A stretch of DNA of 64,000 nt from Streptomyces sp. C10-9-1 (GTDB lineage: Bacteria; Actinomycetota; Actinomycetes; Streptomycetales; Streptomycetaceae), in assembly GCF_024497955.1 (NCBI RefSeq), contig NZ_JANHKP010000001.1:62001-126000 (forward strand), written 5' to 3'. The notes under the pieces were generated by a model. It was not told where the DNA came from. It saw nothing but the letters and a program-made list of their open reading frames with translations, and searched no databases. The translations under genes and the position numbers were made by a program. Positions 23,332 to 32,135 of the stretch are shown here, one piece after another (within the stretch, counting starts at the first letter, position 1; the number at the start of each line of letters is the position of its first letter).

Positions 23332-25155
23332 TTGCGCGAGTTCACCGTCCCCCCGATGGCCGCGGCACCGCAGGTCGGCGGTCTGGCGGATGCCGTCTTC
23401 GACCATGCGGAGCAGGAACCCGACCGGATCGCGCTCCGGCGCAAGGACGCCGCGGGCGCCTGGCGGGACGTGGCCTCCGCGCGGTTCCGGGACGAGGTGC
23501 TGGCGCTGGCCAAGGGGCTGCTGGCGCAGGGGGTGCGCTTCGGCGACCGGGTGGCCCTGATGTCCCGTACCCGCTACGAGTGGACGCTCTTCGATTTCGC
23601 GCTGTGGACGGTGGGCGCCCAGCCCGTCCCCGTCTACCCGACCTCCTCGGCCGAGCAGGTCTCCTGGATCCTCCAGGACTCGGGGGCCTCGGCCTGCGTG
23701 GTGGAGCACGAGGACCACGCGATGACGGTCGGCTCGATCATGGACCGGCTGCCCCAGCTGAAGCGGCTGTGGCAGCTCGACGCCGGAGCCGTGGCGGAGC
23801 TGACGGCGGCCGGGGAGCGGATCGAGTCGGAGACCGTGCACCGGCACCGGCGGGCGGTCACGCCGGACTCGGTGGCCACGGTGATCTACACCTCGGGCAC
23901 CACGGGGCGTCCCAGGGGGTGCGTCCTGACCCACGCCAACCTCATGTTCGAGGCGGACACGATGGCCTCGCGCTGGGAGCCGGTCTTCCGCTCCCGGCCC
24001 GGGGACGAGGCGTCCACGCTGCTGTTCCTGCCGCTGTCCCACGTCTTCGGGCGCATGGTCGAGATCGCGGCGGTGCGGGCCCGGGTCACCCTGGGGCACC
24101 AGCCGGCGCTGGCGGCCGCCGAACTCCTGCCGGACCTGGCCTCCTTCCGCCCGACCTTCGTGCTGGCCGTGCCGTACGTCTTCGAGCGGGTCTTCCACGC
24201 GGCCCGCCGCAGGGCGGAGACGGAGGGCAGGGCGGGTGCCTTCGACAAGGCGGTGGAGGTGGCGGTGCGCTACGCCGAGGCGCTGGAGCACCGGGCCTTC
24301 GGGCAGGGCCCCGGCCCGTCGGCGGGACTGCGGGTCCAGCACCAGCTGTACGAGAAGCTGGTCTACTCCCGTGTGAGGGCGGCGCTGGGCGGACGGGTCC
24401 GCCACGCGATGTCGGGCGGCTCCGCGATGAACCGCAGGCTGGGCCTGTTCTTCGCGGGTGCGGGAGTGACCGTGTACGAGGGGTACGGCCTGACCGAGAC
24501 CTCGGCGGCCGCCACGGCCAACCCCCCGGAGAAGCCGCGCTACGGGACCGTGGGCATGCCCGTGCCGGGGACGAGCGTGCACATCGCGGAGGACGGCGAG
24601 GTGTGGCTGCGCGGCGCCCATGTCTTCTCCGGGTACCTGAACGACCCCGAGGCCACACGCACCGTACTGCACGACGGCTGGCTGGCGACCGGCGACCTCG
24701 GCTCCCTCGACGCGGACGGCTACCTCACCATCACCGGGCGCAAGAAGGAGGTGCTGGTGACCTCCGGGGGCAAGACCGTGTCCCCGACGGGCCTGGAGGA
24801 ACGCGTGCGGGCGCACCCGCTGGTGGCGCAGTGCCTCGTCGTCGGCAACGACCGCCCGTACGTGGCCGCCCTGGTGACGCTCGACCCGGAGGCGGTGGAG
24901 CACTGGCTCTCCCTGCAGGGCCGGGGGGCCCTGGCCCCGGCCGAGCTGGTGCGGGATCCGGGCCTGGAGGCGGAGATACGCCGTGCGGTCGTCACGGCGA
25001 ACACCCTGGTCTCGCAGGCCGAGTCGATCCGCACCTTCCGCATCCTGGCGCACCCGTTCAGCGAGGAGCACGGGCTGCTGACCCCCTCGCTGAAGCTGAA
25101 GCGCCGGGCGATCGAGAAGGCCTACGCGGCGGAGGTGTCCGCGCTCTACCGCTGA
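23332..25155 (+). CDS. long-chain fatty acyl-CoA ligase (AMP-forming)
   Basis: A 607-residue adenylating enzyme. The P-loop-like YTSGTTGRPRGCVLTH is near residue 187, the adenylate motif is YEGYGLTET near residue 384, and GWLATGDLG followed by ITGRKKE marks the hinge and C-domain. A Lys in LTPSLKLKR near the end is the usual catalytic one. It activates a carboxylate to the acyl-CoA. The start is TTG 23332, chosen because AAGGAG lies 8 bases upstream; a GTG at 23305 would place this site inside the coding region. A 20-bp palindrome upstream suggests regulation. Confidence 0.9.
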   Translation: MREFTVPPMAAAPQVGGLADAVFDHAEQEPDRIALRRKDAAGAWRDVASARFRDEVLALAKGLLAQGVRFGDRVALMSRTRYEWTLFDFALWTVGAQPVPVYPTSSAEQVSWILQDSGASACVVEHEDHAMTVGSIMDRLPQLKRLWQLDAGAVAELTAAGERIESETVHRHRRAVTPDSVATVIYTSGTTGRPRGCVLTHANLMFEADTMASRWEPVFRSRPGDEASTLLFLPLSHVFGRMVEIAAVRARVTLGHQPALAAAELLPDLASFRPTFVLAVPYVFERVFHAARRRAETEGRAGAFDKAVEVAVRYAEALEHRAFGQGPGPSAGLRVQHQLYEKLVYSRVRAALGGRVRHAMSGGSAMNRRLGLFFAGAGVTVYEGYGLTETSAAATANPPEKPRYGTVGMPVPGTSVHIAEDGEVWLRGAHVFSGYLNDPEATRTVLHDGWLATGDLGSLDADGYLTITGRKKEVLVTSGGKTVSPTGLEERVRAHPLVAQCLVVGNDRPYVAALVTLDPEAVEHWLSLQGRGALAPAELVRDPGLEAEIRRAVVTANTLVSQAESIRTFRILAHPFSEEHGLLTPSLKLKRRAIEKAYAAEVSALYR

Positions 25156-25298
25156 CGGGGGGCGGGCTCGCGCGCCCGTCCCGGGCGCCGCGGGCGGACG
25201 CGGTCCGCCCGGTGTGCGGGCATGCGGGAATGTGTCCGGGTGTGTGATCGTTGGGGCTCGGAGTACACCCGACGACGACGTAAGGATCGAGACCGGTC

Positions 25299-26132
25299 GT
25301 GACCAAGGTCCCCTCCATCACCCTCAACAACGGTGTCACCATGCCGCAGCTCGGCTTCGGTGTCTGGCAGGTGCCGGACGACGAGGCGCGCACGGCGGTC
25401 GGCACGGCCCTGGAGGCCGGCTACCGCAGCATCGACACCGCCGCCGTATACGAGAACGAGAAGGGCACCGGCGAGGCCGTCGCCGCCTCGGGCCTGCCCC
25501 GCGAGGAGCTCTTCGTCACCACCAAGCTGTGGAACAGCGAGCAGGGCAGGGACGCGACGCTGCGCGCCTTCGACGCCTCCCTCGGCCGACTGGGCCTGGA
25601 GTACGTGGACCTCTACCTGATCCACTGGCCGATGCCGGCCAAGGACCTCTACGTGGAGACGTACCGGGCCCTGGAGGAGATCGCCGCCGAGGGGCGCGCC
25701 AGGGCCGTCGGCGTGTCGAACTTCCTGCCCGAGCACCTCGAGCGGCTGATCGGCGAGACCTCCGTGGTCCCCGCGGTGAACCAGATCGAACTCCACCCGC
25801 AGCTCCAGCAGGCCGCCGCCCGGGAGGTGCACGCCCGGCACGGCATCGCGACCGAGGCGTGGTCGCCGCTCGGCCAGGGCCGGGGGCTGCTGGAGGTGCC
25901 GACGGTGGTGGCCGTCGCGCAGAAGCACGGGCGCAGCCCCGCCCAGGTGGTGCTGCGCTGGCACCTCCAGCTGGGCAACGTGGTGATCCCCAAGTCGGTG
26001 ACCCCCTCGCGGATCGCCGAGAACATCGACCTGTTCGGCTTCGAGCTGGACGCCGACGATCTGGCCGCCCTGGCGGCGCTGGACGAGGGGCGCCGGCTGG
26101 GCCCGGACCCGGCCCTCTTCAGCATGGCCTGA
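25299..26132 (+). CDS. aldo/keto reductase
   Basis: A 277-residue NADPH-dependent reductase. The catalytic tetrad is Asp46, Tyr51, Lys76 and His109 (SIDTAAVYENE, VTTKLWN, LYLIHWP). VGVSNF and IPKSVTPSRIAENI (nucleotide binding) are also present. It resembles the 2,5-diketo-D-gluconate reductase subgroup. The substrate is not known. GTG 25299 follows the purine stretch TAAGGATCGAGA. It is convergent with the pterin dehydratase gene, with a 32-bp palindromic terminator between them. Confidence 0.92.
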   Translation: MTKVPSITLNNGVTMPQLGFGVWQVPDDEARTAVGTALEAGYRSIDTAAVYENEKGTGEAVAASGLPREELFVTTKLWNSEQGRDATLRAFDASLGRLGLEYVDLYLIHWPMPAKDLYVETYRALEEIAAEGRARAVGVSNFLPEHLERLIGETSVVPAVNQIELHPQLQQAAAREVHARHGIATEAWSPLGQGRGLLEVPTVVAVAQKHGRSPAQVVLRWHLQLGNVVIPKSVTPSRIAENIDLFGFELDADDLAALAALDEGRRLGPDPALFSMA

Positions 26133-26144
26133 GCCGCGGGTCCC

Positions 26145-26176
26145 CGCCCCGCACCGGCGGCCGCCGGTGCGGGGCG
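26145..26176. terminator. bidirectional terminator, 32-bp perfect palindrome
   Basis: 26145-26160 is exactly complementary to 26161-26176 (CGCCCCGCACCGGCGG and its reverse complement). It lies between the convergent aldo/keto reductase and pterin dehydratase genes. Confidence 0.75.
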
Positions 26177-26203
26177 TGTGCGGCGCGTTTCCGGGCCGGG
26201 CGG

Positions 26204-26506
26204 TCAGGCGGCCCCGTGGGCGGCCGCGGCGTCCTCGACCCGGCGGGCGAGGGTGAAGTCCCGGTCGGTGAGGGCGTCCGCGTCGTGCGAGTGGACGCTG
26301 AGCCGGACGGTGTCGTAGCCGAGTGTGAGGTCGGAGTGGTGGTTGAGCTCCTCCTGGATCCGGGCCACGTGCACCACCAGGGCGGTCGCGGCGATATGCG
26401 AGCCGAGGCGGTAGCCGCGGGTGAGGCGCCCGTTCTCCTGGGACCAGCCCGGCAGTTCCCTCAGGCGGTCCTCGATCTCCTTCTGCGACAGCGGCTCGGT
26501 GGGCAT
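26204..26506 (-). CDS. 4a-hydroxytetrahydrobiopterin dehydratase (pterin-4a-carbinolamine dehydratase)
   Basis: A 100-residue protein of normal family length. The active site ELNHHSDLTLGY (about residues 53-64) contains the paired His residues, and HDADALTDRDF follows. The enzyme dehydrates 4a-hydroxytetrahydropterin to regenerate the cofactor of aromatic amino acid hydroxylases. No phenylalanine hydroxylase gene is nearby. ATG 26506 has AAGGAG 8 bases upstream. Confidence 0.93.
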   Translation of the reverse strand: MPTEPLSQKEIEDRLRELPGWSQENGRLTRGYRLGSHIAATALVVHVARIQEELNHHSDLTLGYDTVRLSVHSHDADALTDRDFTLARRVEDAAAAHGAA

Positions 26507-26619
26507 GGCCGTGCTCCTTCGGTGCGGGGACGTGGGGCGGTGTGCCGGTCGGGGCCACCATAGGGCCGATGCCCGGAAACCGGGCTGCGTGCACCGGGAC
26601 GCGCGTGTACGTTCACCGG

Positions 26620-27126
26620 GTGGAACCCCTGACCGACAGACAGATCCGCTCGTCCTTCGTCAACTGCACCAAGGGCGAGGCGGCGCGCATGCGGCTGCCC
26701 CTCGACTTCGCCGAACGCCCCTGGGAGGACCTCGACTTCCTGGGGTGGACCGACCCGGGGGCGCCGCTCCGGGCCTATCTGGTCGTCCCGCGGGAGGAGG
26801 GCCCGTGCGGCATCGCGCTGCGGGTGCCGGGCAGCTCGCGCACCAGTGCGGTCAGGTCCAGCATGTGCCAGGTGTGCCTGACCTCGCACGCGGCCTCGGG
26901 CGTGGCCCTGTTCGCGGCGCCGCTCGCCGGGAGCGCGGGCCGCGAGGGGAACAGCGTGGGGACCTACCTCTGCGCGGATCTCGACTGCTCGCTCTACGTG
27001 CGGGGCAGGAAGCAGCCGCGGCTGCGCCACGGCCGCCCCGAGGAGTCGCTGACCCTGGAGGAGCGGATCGCGCGGACGGGGTCGAATCTGGCGGCCTTCG
27101 CCGACCGGGTGCTCGCGGGGCGGTGA
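26620..27126 (+). CDS. FBP-domain (FusB-like, EF-G-binding) zinc protein
   Basis: A 168-residue protein. It starts with LTDRQIRSSFVNCTKGEAARM and contains two Cys pairs, MCQVCLTSH (near residue 87) and YLCADLDCSLYV (near residue 120), forming a treble-clef type zinc site. It matches the actinomycete FBP family, whose C-domain resembles FusB proteins that bind elongation factor G; a role at the ribosome is inferred from family only. GTG 26620 is preferred, with TACGTT about 7 bases upstream pointing to leaderless translation; longer frames are not conserved. Confidence 0.78.
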   Translation: MEPLTDRQIRSSFVNCTKGEAARMRLPLDFAERPWEDLDFLGWTDPGAPLRAYLVVPREEGPCGIALRVPGSSRTSAVRSSMCQVCLTSHAASGVALFAAPLAGSAGREGNSVGTYLCADLDCSLYVRGRKQPRLRHGRPEESLTLEERIARTGSNLAAFADRVLAGR

Positions 27127-27144
27127 GGCGCCCGGGCCGCGCCC

Positions 27145-28713
27145 TCAGCGCCCGGGCGCGGCGGGGGCGTCCGGCGCGCCGCCCGTGGCGAGCACGTGCT
27201 CGACGGTGTCGGCCTCCGCGGCGCTCTTGTCGGGCCGGTGGCGTACGACGCGGGCGAAGCGCAGGGCCACGCCCGCCGGGTAGCGGGCCGACCGCTGGAG
27301 GCCGTCGTAGGCGATCTCGACGACCAGTTCGGGGCGGACGGTGACGGTCCTGCCGTCGTCCCGCACGGCGAGGCGGCCCAGGTACTCGGTCTGCCAGGCG
27401 AGCATCGCGTCGGTGAGCCCCTTGAACGTCTTGCCGAGCATCACCATGCGGCCGTCGGCGCCCCGGGCGGCGAGGTGGAGGTTGGAGAGCAGCCCGGTGC
27501 GCCGCCCGTGGCCGCGCTCCACGGCGACCACCACCAGGTCGAGGGTGCGGACCGGTTTGACCTTGAGCCAGGAGCGGCCGCGGCGGCCCGCCGAGTAGGG
27601 CGCGTCCAGGGACTTGACCACCACGCCCTCGCGGCCGTCGCGCAGGGCCCGGTCGAAGAAGCGCCGCGCGGCGTCCGCCTCCTCGGCGGAGGCCGGGTCC
27701 TCGACCGTGAGGCGGCGTACGCGCAGGTCCTCGGGGACCAGTGCGGCCAGGCGCGCATGCCGCTCGCGGGCGGGCAGGTCCAGCAGGCCGGTCCCGTCGG
27801 CGGCGAGGAGGTCGAAGTAGACCGGCGACAGCGGCAGGGCGGCCCGGGCGGCCGCGACGTCGGAGCGCGAGCCGACCCGGGAGGCGATGTCCTGGAAGGG
27901 GGCGGGCCGGCCCCCGGGGGTGAGGGCGATGACCTCCCCGTCCAGGACGAAGCCGTCGCCGGCCAGTCGGCTGGCCGCCTCGGCGACGTCGGGGAGCCGG
28001 TCGGTGACGTCCTCCAGGGAGCGGGTGTAGACGCGGACCTCGCCGCCCCGGCGGTGGACCTGCACCCGGATTCCGTCCAGCTTCTCCTCCACCGCGCAGG
28101 CGGTGCCGAGTGCCGCCAGCGCCTCGGCGACGGTTCCGGCCGAGTGGGCGAGCATCGGCTGGACGGGGCGGCCCACCCGCAGCCGGAACAGGGTCAGCGC
28201 CGGGGCCCCGTCGGCGAGGACGGCACGGGCGACCCGCGGCAGCGAGCCGTCGAGCATCACGGCCCTGCGCAGGTCGGCGGCGGGGACTCCGGCGGCACGG
28301 GCGACGGCCTCCAAGGCCACGGCGTCCAGGGCGCCCTGGCGCACCTCCCCGGTGAGGAGCCGGACCAGGAAGCGCTGCTCCTCCGCCGTCGCCGCGCCCA
28401 GCAGCGCGTGCACCGCGTCCCGGCGCGCGGCACGGGAGCCGGGTCCGGTCGTCCCGGCGATCGCGGTGAGGGCCGCGTCCGTCTCCGCGACGGTGAGGGT
28501 GGGTTCCGCCGAGGCCGGAACCTCCTCGCCGAGCAGGCGCCACCCGATGCCGATACGGCCCTGCGGCAGGCGACCCGAGAGGTAGGCGATCACCGGCGCC
28601 ACGTCCTCGGGGCGCGCCTGTCCGAACAGGTCGGCCAGGAGCGCGGTCTTGCCGGAGCGGGCGGAGGTGGCGGCCACCTCGCGGGAGGCGGCGGCGACGC
28701 GGGCGAGCAGCAT
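27145..28713 (-). CDS. ATP-dependent DNA ligase (LigB type)
   Basis: A 522-residue enzyme of the length of mycobacterial LigB. The N-terminal DNA-binding domain (residues 1-185) is followed by the nucleotidyltransferase domain with the adenylated Lys211 (VEEKLDGIRVQVH). FVLDGEVIAL, FDLLAADG, EGVVVKSLDAPYSAGRR and WLKVKPV are motifs III to V. An OB-fold follows. It seals nicks using ATP and is a back-up to the NAD-dependent LigA. No Ku or primase gene is adjacent, so it is not an NHEJ operon. It is convergent with the FBP gene, with an 18-bp gap. Confidence 0.92.
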   Translation of the reverse strand: MLLARVAAASREVAATSARSGKTALLADLFGQARPEDVAPVIAYLSGRLPQGRIGIGWRLLGEEVPASAEPTLTVAETDAALTAIAGTTGPGSRAARRDAVHALLGAATAEEQRFLVRLLTGEVRQGALDAVALEAVARAAGVPAADLRRAVMLDGSLPRVARAVLADGAPALTLFRLRVGRPVQPMLAHSAGTVAEALAALGTACAVEEKLDGIRVQVHRRGGEVRVYTRSLEDVTDRLPDVAEAASRLAGDGFVLDGEVIALTPGGRPAPFQDIASRVGSRSDVAAARAALPLSPVYFDLLAADGTGLLDLPARERHARLAALVPEDLRVRRLTVEDPASAEEADAARRFFDRALRDGREGVVVKSLDAPYSAGRRGRSWLKVKPVRTLDLVVVAVERGHGRRTGLLSNLHLAARGADGRMVMLGKTFKGLTDAMLAWQTEYLGRLAVRDDGRTVTVRPELVVEIAYDGLQRSARYPAGVALRFARVVRHRPDKSAAEADTVEHVLATGGAPDAPAAPGR

Positions 28714-28867
28714 GCGGCCATGCTGCCCCGTCCCCGGGGCGGGCGCCCACCCGGCGCGCGCGTGGCCGGAGGCGGACTCCCGCGGCCCGTCCGGCTCCCC
28801 TAGTCTGCACCCGACCTGAACATGTCAATTCACGGCCTCACGGCCGGTGACACAGAGGGACGGGCAG

Positions 28868-29923
28868 ATGGGGAAGCTCCTGCACACGCTCGCGACCGCC
28901 GCCGCCACCGTCGGCATGCTCGCCGCCGCGCACGCCCCCGCCGGCGCCGCCGGCGCCGACCCGGGACGGCTGCCGTACGCGGCGACCACCTCGGTGGGCG
29001 TGCACAACGCCTACGAGCAGGCGAAGTTCCCCTACCTCGCGGACGCGCTCGACTCCGGGGCGGGAATGCTGGAGATCGACGTGTGGACCAATGTCTTCGG
29101 CCGGTCCTGGCGGGTCTCGCACAGCAACCCGTTCGGCAACGCCAACAACTGCGCGGGCGCGACCCGCGAGGGCGAGCTGCGCACCGGCGCGCGCAACCGC
29201 GACCTGGGCGGCTGCCTCGCGGACCTGCGGGCCTGGCACGACGCCAACCCCGGACACCGGCCGATCCTGATCAAGCTGGAGCTCAAGGACGGCTTCCAGG
29301 CCAACGCGGGCCGCGGGCCCGCCGCACTCGACGCCCTGCTCAGGGCCCGCCTCGGGGACGCGCTGTTCCGCCCCGCGGACCTGGCCGCCGGGCACCCCGA
29401 CCTCGACACGGCGGTCCGGACGTCCGGATGGCCCACCCGCTCCGCCCTGGCCGGCCGCTTCCTGGTGGAGCTGATCCCCGGAACCCTGGAGGAGGGCAAC
29501 CCGCTGGACTCCCTGTGGACCGACCGGGAGTACGCCCAGCACCTGCGCGGGCTCGGCGCCGCGGGCAGACTCGCGGAGGCGGGCGCCTTCCCCGCCGTCC
29601 ACCACGCGGCCGCGGGCGACCCGCGCACCCGCTACACGGACGCCTCGATCCGGCCGTGGTTCGTGGTCTTCGACGGGGACGCCGCCGCCTACGCGGGCGG
29701 GACGATCGACACGGGCTGGTACGACCGCAACGGCTACCTGGTCGTCATGACCAGCGCCCACGGCGTGGCCCCGGCCATCGACGCGACGCGACCGGACGAG
29801 CGGCAGGCGCTCGACCGGGTCGCGCTGCTGGCGGACCACCACGCCAGCGTGGCGTCCTCCGACTGGTACCCGCTGCCCTCGGTGCTCGGCACGGTGCTCG
29901 CCCGGGGCGGGGCGCGGCTCTAG
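28868..29923 (+). CDS. secreted phosphatidylinositol-specific phospholipase C
   Basis: A 351-residue precursor with a signal peptide (MGKLLHTLATAAATVGML core, cleavage after AGA near residue 30). The PI-PLC barrel has the catalytic His46 (SVGVHNAYE) and His85 (WRVSHSNPFGN). LEIDVW (Glu69, Asp71) is a calcium-binding type segment, fitting the Streptomyces calcium-dependent class. LIKLELKDGF and YLVVMTSAHG follow. It is expected to cleave inositol lipids outside the cell. ATG 28868 has AGAGGGAC upstream; an earlier in-frame GTG at 28847 would add residues before the signal peptide. Confidence 0.87.
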   Translation: MGKLLHTLATAAATVGMLAAAHAPAGAAGADPGRLPYAATTSVGVHNAYEQAKFPYLADALDSGAGMLEIDVWTNVFGRSWRVSHSNPFGNANNCAGATREGELRTGARNRDLGGCLADLRAWHDANPGHRPILIKLELKDGFQANAGRGPAALDALLRARLGDALFRPADLAAGHPDLDTAVRTSGWPTRSALAGRFLVELIPGTLEEGNPLDSLWTDREYAQHLRGLGAAGRLAEAGAFPAVHHAAAGDPRTRYTDASIRPWFVVFDGDAAAYAGGTIDTGWYDRNGYLVVMTSAHGVAPAIDATRPDERQALDRVALLADHHASVASSDWYPLPSVLGTVLARGGARL

Positions 29924-30085
29924 CGGGAGAGCCGGCCGGGGGTGCCCGAGGCGGGGGCGGGAGGGCGGCCGCGCGCCGGGCTCACCCCCGCTGCCCTGCG
30001 GAAAGGGCGCCGACGGCGTTGCACGCGTCACATCGGCCCCCGGGGATTCCACGGCGCACGCCTGGATGATTTATCGTTCACCTAT

Positions 30086-30119
30086 CGCCCCGGCCGAAAT
30101 CCCCCGTTCGGCCGGGGCG
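30086..30119 (+). terminator. terminator-type hairpin after PI-PLC
   Basis: A 13-bp perfect stem (30086-30098 with 30107-30119, CGCCCCGGCCGAA and its complement) around an 8-base loop, 163 bp after the PI-PLC stop. Confidence 0.7.
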
Positions 30120-30363
30120 CTCTCCTGCCGCCCCCCGCCGCCGTGCGACGCGCACCGCACCCGGAACCGGCACCCCCGCGCGCGGACCCGGGCCATGCGC
30201 CCCGGCATCCGCCGCCCGACCGGGATCCGTGCGCACCCCGCCCCGAAAGCGGACCTGGACGGACACAGCCGCTCAGCAGCGGACAGGGGCGGTCACCTGC
30301 CGGAATCATCCCGGAATCCGGTGGCGCAAGGGGCTGGCCATTCCGCCTCCGGAGTTCGAAGGT

Positions 30364-30379
30364 AGTGATACAGGTCACA
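30364..30379. promoter_or_regulatory. CRP-like binding site upstream of SsgA-like gene
   Basis: AGTGA-TACAGG-TCACA matches the CRP consensus TGTGA-N6-TCACA at nine of ten positions, and also fits GTG-N6-GNCAC as I recall it for Streptomyces Crp. It is centred about 107 bp before the SsgA-like start codon. Confidence 0.55.
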
Positions 30380-30477
30380 CGCGCCACTGGTGTAGCTCGC
30401 GTCCTGGTGAGCCCTGCCGTGACGTCGTCGTCCCGTGCAGAAGGAGCAGATCCGCGCAGCAGCAAGAGGAGCGAGCG

Positions 30478-30909
30478 ATGTCATCCTCCATCGAGCAATC
30501 CGTCGAGCAGTCTGTTCTCGCCCGCCTGATCAGCGACACCCCCCACCCCTCGGGCGTGCCGGTGGTCCTGCGCTACCGCCGGAGCGACCCGCTCGCCGTC
30601 CGCATGGTGTTCCCCGCCGAGGTCTGCCTCAGCGAGTCCGCCGTGACCTGGACGTTCGCCCGGAGCCTGCTCGACGGCGGGCTGCGCGCACCGACCGGCG
30701 ACGGCGATGTGCACATCTGGCCCTGCACCCGCTCGCAGACGATGGTGGAGCTGCGCTCGCCCGAGGGGGTGGCCCTGCTCCAGTTCGACAGCGCGAGCCT
30801 CCGCCGCTTCCTGCTGCACACCTACGCCGCCGTCCCCGCGGCCCACGAGAGCGCCGCCATGGACATCGAGCGGGCCCTCGCCGCCCTCCTCGGCGAGGCG
30901 CGCGGCTGA
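30478..30909 (+). CDS. SsgA-like sporulation/cell division regulator (SALP)
   Basis: A 143-residue protein of the family found only in sporulating actinomycetes. PVVLRYRRSDPLAVRMVF, VTWTFARSLLDGGL, APTGDGDVHIWPC and LRRFLLHTYAAVP are the conserved blocks in the usual order. SsgA and its paralogues guide septum and spore wall enzymes to their sites. Which paralogue this is cannot be decided; it is not SsgB by sequence. ATG 30478 has a strong GAGGAG site 6 bases upstream. A CRP-like site is upstream. Confidence 0.92.
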   Translation: MSSSIEQSVEQSVLARLISDTPHPSGVPVVLRYRRSDPLAVRMVFPAEVCLSESAVTWTFARSLLDGGLRAPTGDGDVHIWPCTRSQTMVELRSPEGVALLQFDSASLRRFLLHTYAAVPAAHESAAMDIERALAALLGEARG

Positions 30910-30974
30910 CCGGCCTCGGCACGGGCCCCGCCCGGCCCCGGCGGGAGGCGGGCGGGAGGTACTACGGTCGGGCC

Positions 30975-31805
30975 ATGACGACCGCCGCGAACGGAACGGC
31001 AGTGGGGCCCCTGCTGCGGAGCTGGCGGGAGCGCCGACGCGTCAGCCAGCTGGAACTCGCCCTGCGCGCCGACTCCTCCGCCCGCCACATCAGCTTCGTC
31101 GAGACCGGGCGCTCCCGGCCCAGCGAGGCCATGGTGCTGCGCCTCGCCGAGCACCTGGACGTACCGGTGCGCGAGCGCAACGCGCTGCTCCTCGCGGCCG
31201 GGTACGCCCCGCGCTATGCCGAGACCCCCGTCGACGCCCCGGCCCTGGGCGCCCTCCGGCAGGGCATCGACCGGCTGCTCCTCGGCTACGAGCCCTACCC
31301 CGCCCTGGTCGTCGACGGGACCTACACGGTGGTGGCGGCCAACCGGGGCGTGACGATGCTGCTCGACGGCGTCGCGGGGCACCTGCTCGCTCCCCCGCTC
31401 AACGCCATGCGGCTCACGCTCCACCCCGAGGGCCTCGCGCCGCGCATCCGCAACCTGCGCCAGTGGCGGGGCCACCTGCTGGAGCAGATGCAGCGGCAGA
31501 TCGCCCTCGTCCGCTCGGCGGCGCTGCGTGCCCTGTACGAGGAGGTGGCGGGCTATCCGGTGCCCGCGGGAGAGGGGCCCGAGGGCGGGGAGGACGGCCC
31601 GTTCGCGGGGCATCCGTACGTCGCGCTGCCGCTGCGGATCGAGCACGCGGGCCGGGTCCTGACCTTCGTGTCCTCGATCTCCACCTTCAACACCCCGCTC
31701 GACGTGACGGTCGCCGAACTGGCCATCGAGACCTTCCTTCCGGCCGACGAGGAGACGGCCTCCCACCTGCGCGCGCCCACCCCCCGGAGCCCGTTGGGCC
31801 CGTGA
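30975..31805 (+). CDS. XRE-family regulator with MmyB-like ligand domain
   Basis: A 276-residue protein. The N-terminal Cro/C1 helix-turn-helix (LRSWRERRRVSQLELALRAD, RHISFVETGRSRPSE, residues 13-52) is joined to a PAS-like MmyB domain (PF17765) at about 100-265. PALVVDGTYTVVAANRG and STFNTPLDVTVAELAIETFLPAD are typical. Such proteins usually control a nearby oxidoreductase and sense a lipid-like or small ligand, but no such gene is adjacent. It begins 65 bp after the SsgA-like gene in the same direction. A TACGGT hexamer lies just upstream of the ATG. Confidence 0.9.
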   Translation: MTTAANGTAVGPLLRSWRERRRVSQLELALRADSSARHISFVETGRSRPSEAMVLRLAEHLDVPVRERNALLLAAGYAPRYAETPVDAPALGALRQGIDRLLLGYEPYPALVVDGTYTVVAANRGVTMLLDGVAGHLLAPPLNAMRLTLHPEGLAPRIRNLRQWRGHLLEQMQRQIALVRSAALRALYEEVAGYPVPAGEGPEGGEDGPFAGHPYVALPLRIEHAGRVLTFVSSISTFNTPLDVTVAELAIETFLPADEETASHLRAPTPRSPLGP

Positions 31806-32122
31806 ACCACCGGGCCCCGGCCGCGCGGAGGAGCGGTCCGGACGGTGGACGGCCCGGCGGGCACGGACCGGTCGGGGCGGAACCGCGGCAGCTCGCCGTC
31901 CGGAACGAGGAAGCCGCCGCAGCCGGGGGCGTGGAACTTCCGCCCCGCACATCGCACCGGCCACCACGTGGCCGCCGCCACCGGACCCGGTCTCCAGGAC
32001 ACGTGCGCGCCGGTCGTGCCAGGGGCGGGGATGGCGGCCCGCAACCGCTCCACTCCACCCCCGTGCTCTCGGCCCCGGGCCGCCCCGCGGTCGCCCCCCG
32101 GACCGGTGCCGCCGGCGCCCCG
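31806..32122. other. 317-bp convergent intergenic region
   Basis: No gene or promoter is seen. At its right end a hairpin reaches into the stop codon of the next minus-strand gene. Confidence 0.6.
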
Positions 32123-32135
32123 TCAGGCGGGGCGC
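32115..32135 (-). terminator. hairpin at the end of the phosphodiesterase gene
   Basis: An 8-bp stem GCGCCCCG/CGGGGCGC (32115-32122 with 32128-32135) with a 5-base loop that includes the TGA stop codon of the minus-strand gene. It may serve both convergent genes. Confidence 0.45.

Larger units (their letters stand above)
29924..30477. other. 554-bp intergenic region with terminator and CRP-like site
   Basis: No gene. It contains the hairpin at 30086-30119 and the CRP-like site at 30364-30379. The region between 30120 and 30340 is GC-rich without features I can support. Confidence 0.6.

Noticed and set aside
27145..28713. NHEJ operon around the ATP-dependent ligase
   Set aside because: No Ku, primase or nuclease gene is adjacent, and the ligase is of the LigB rather than the LigD type.
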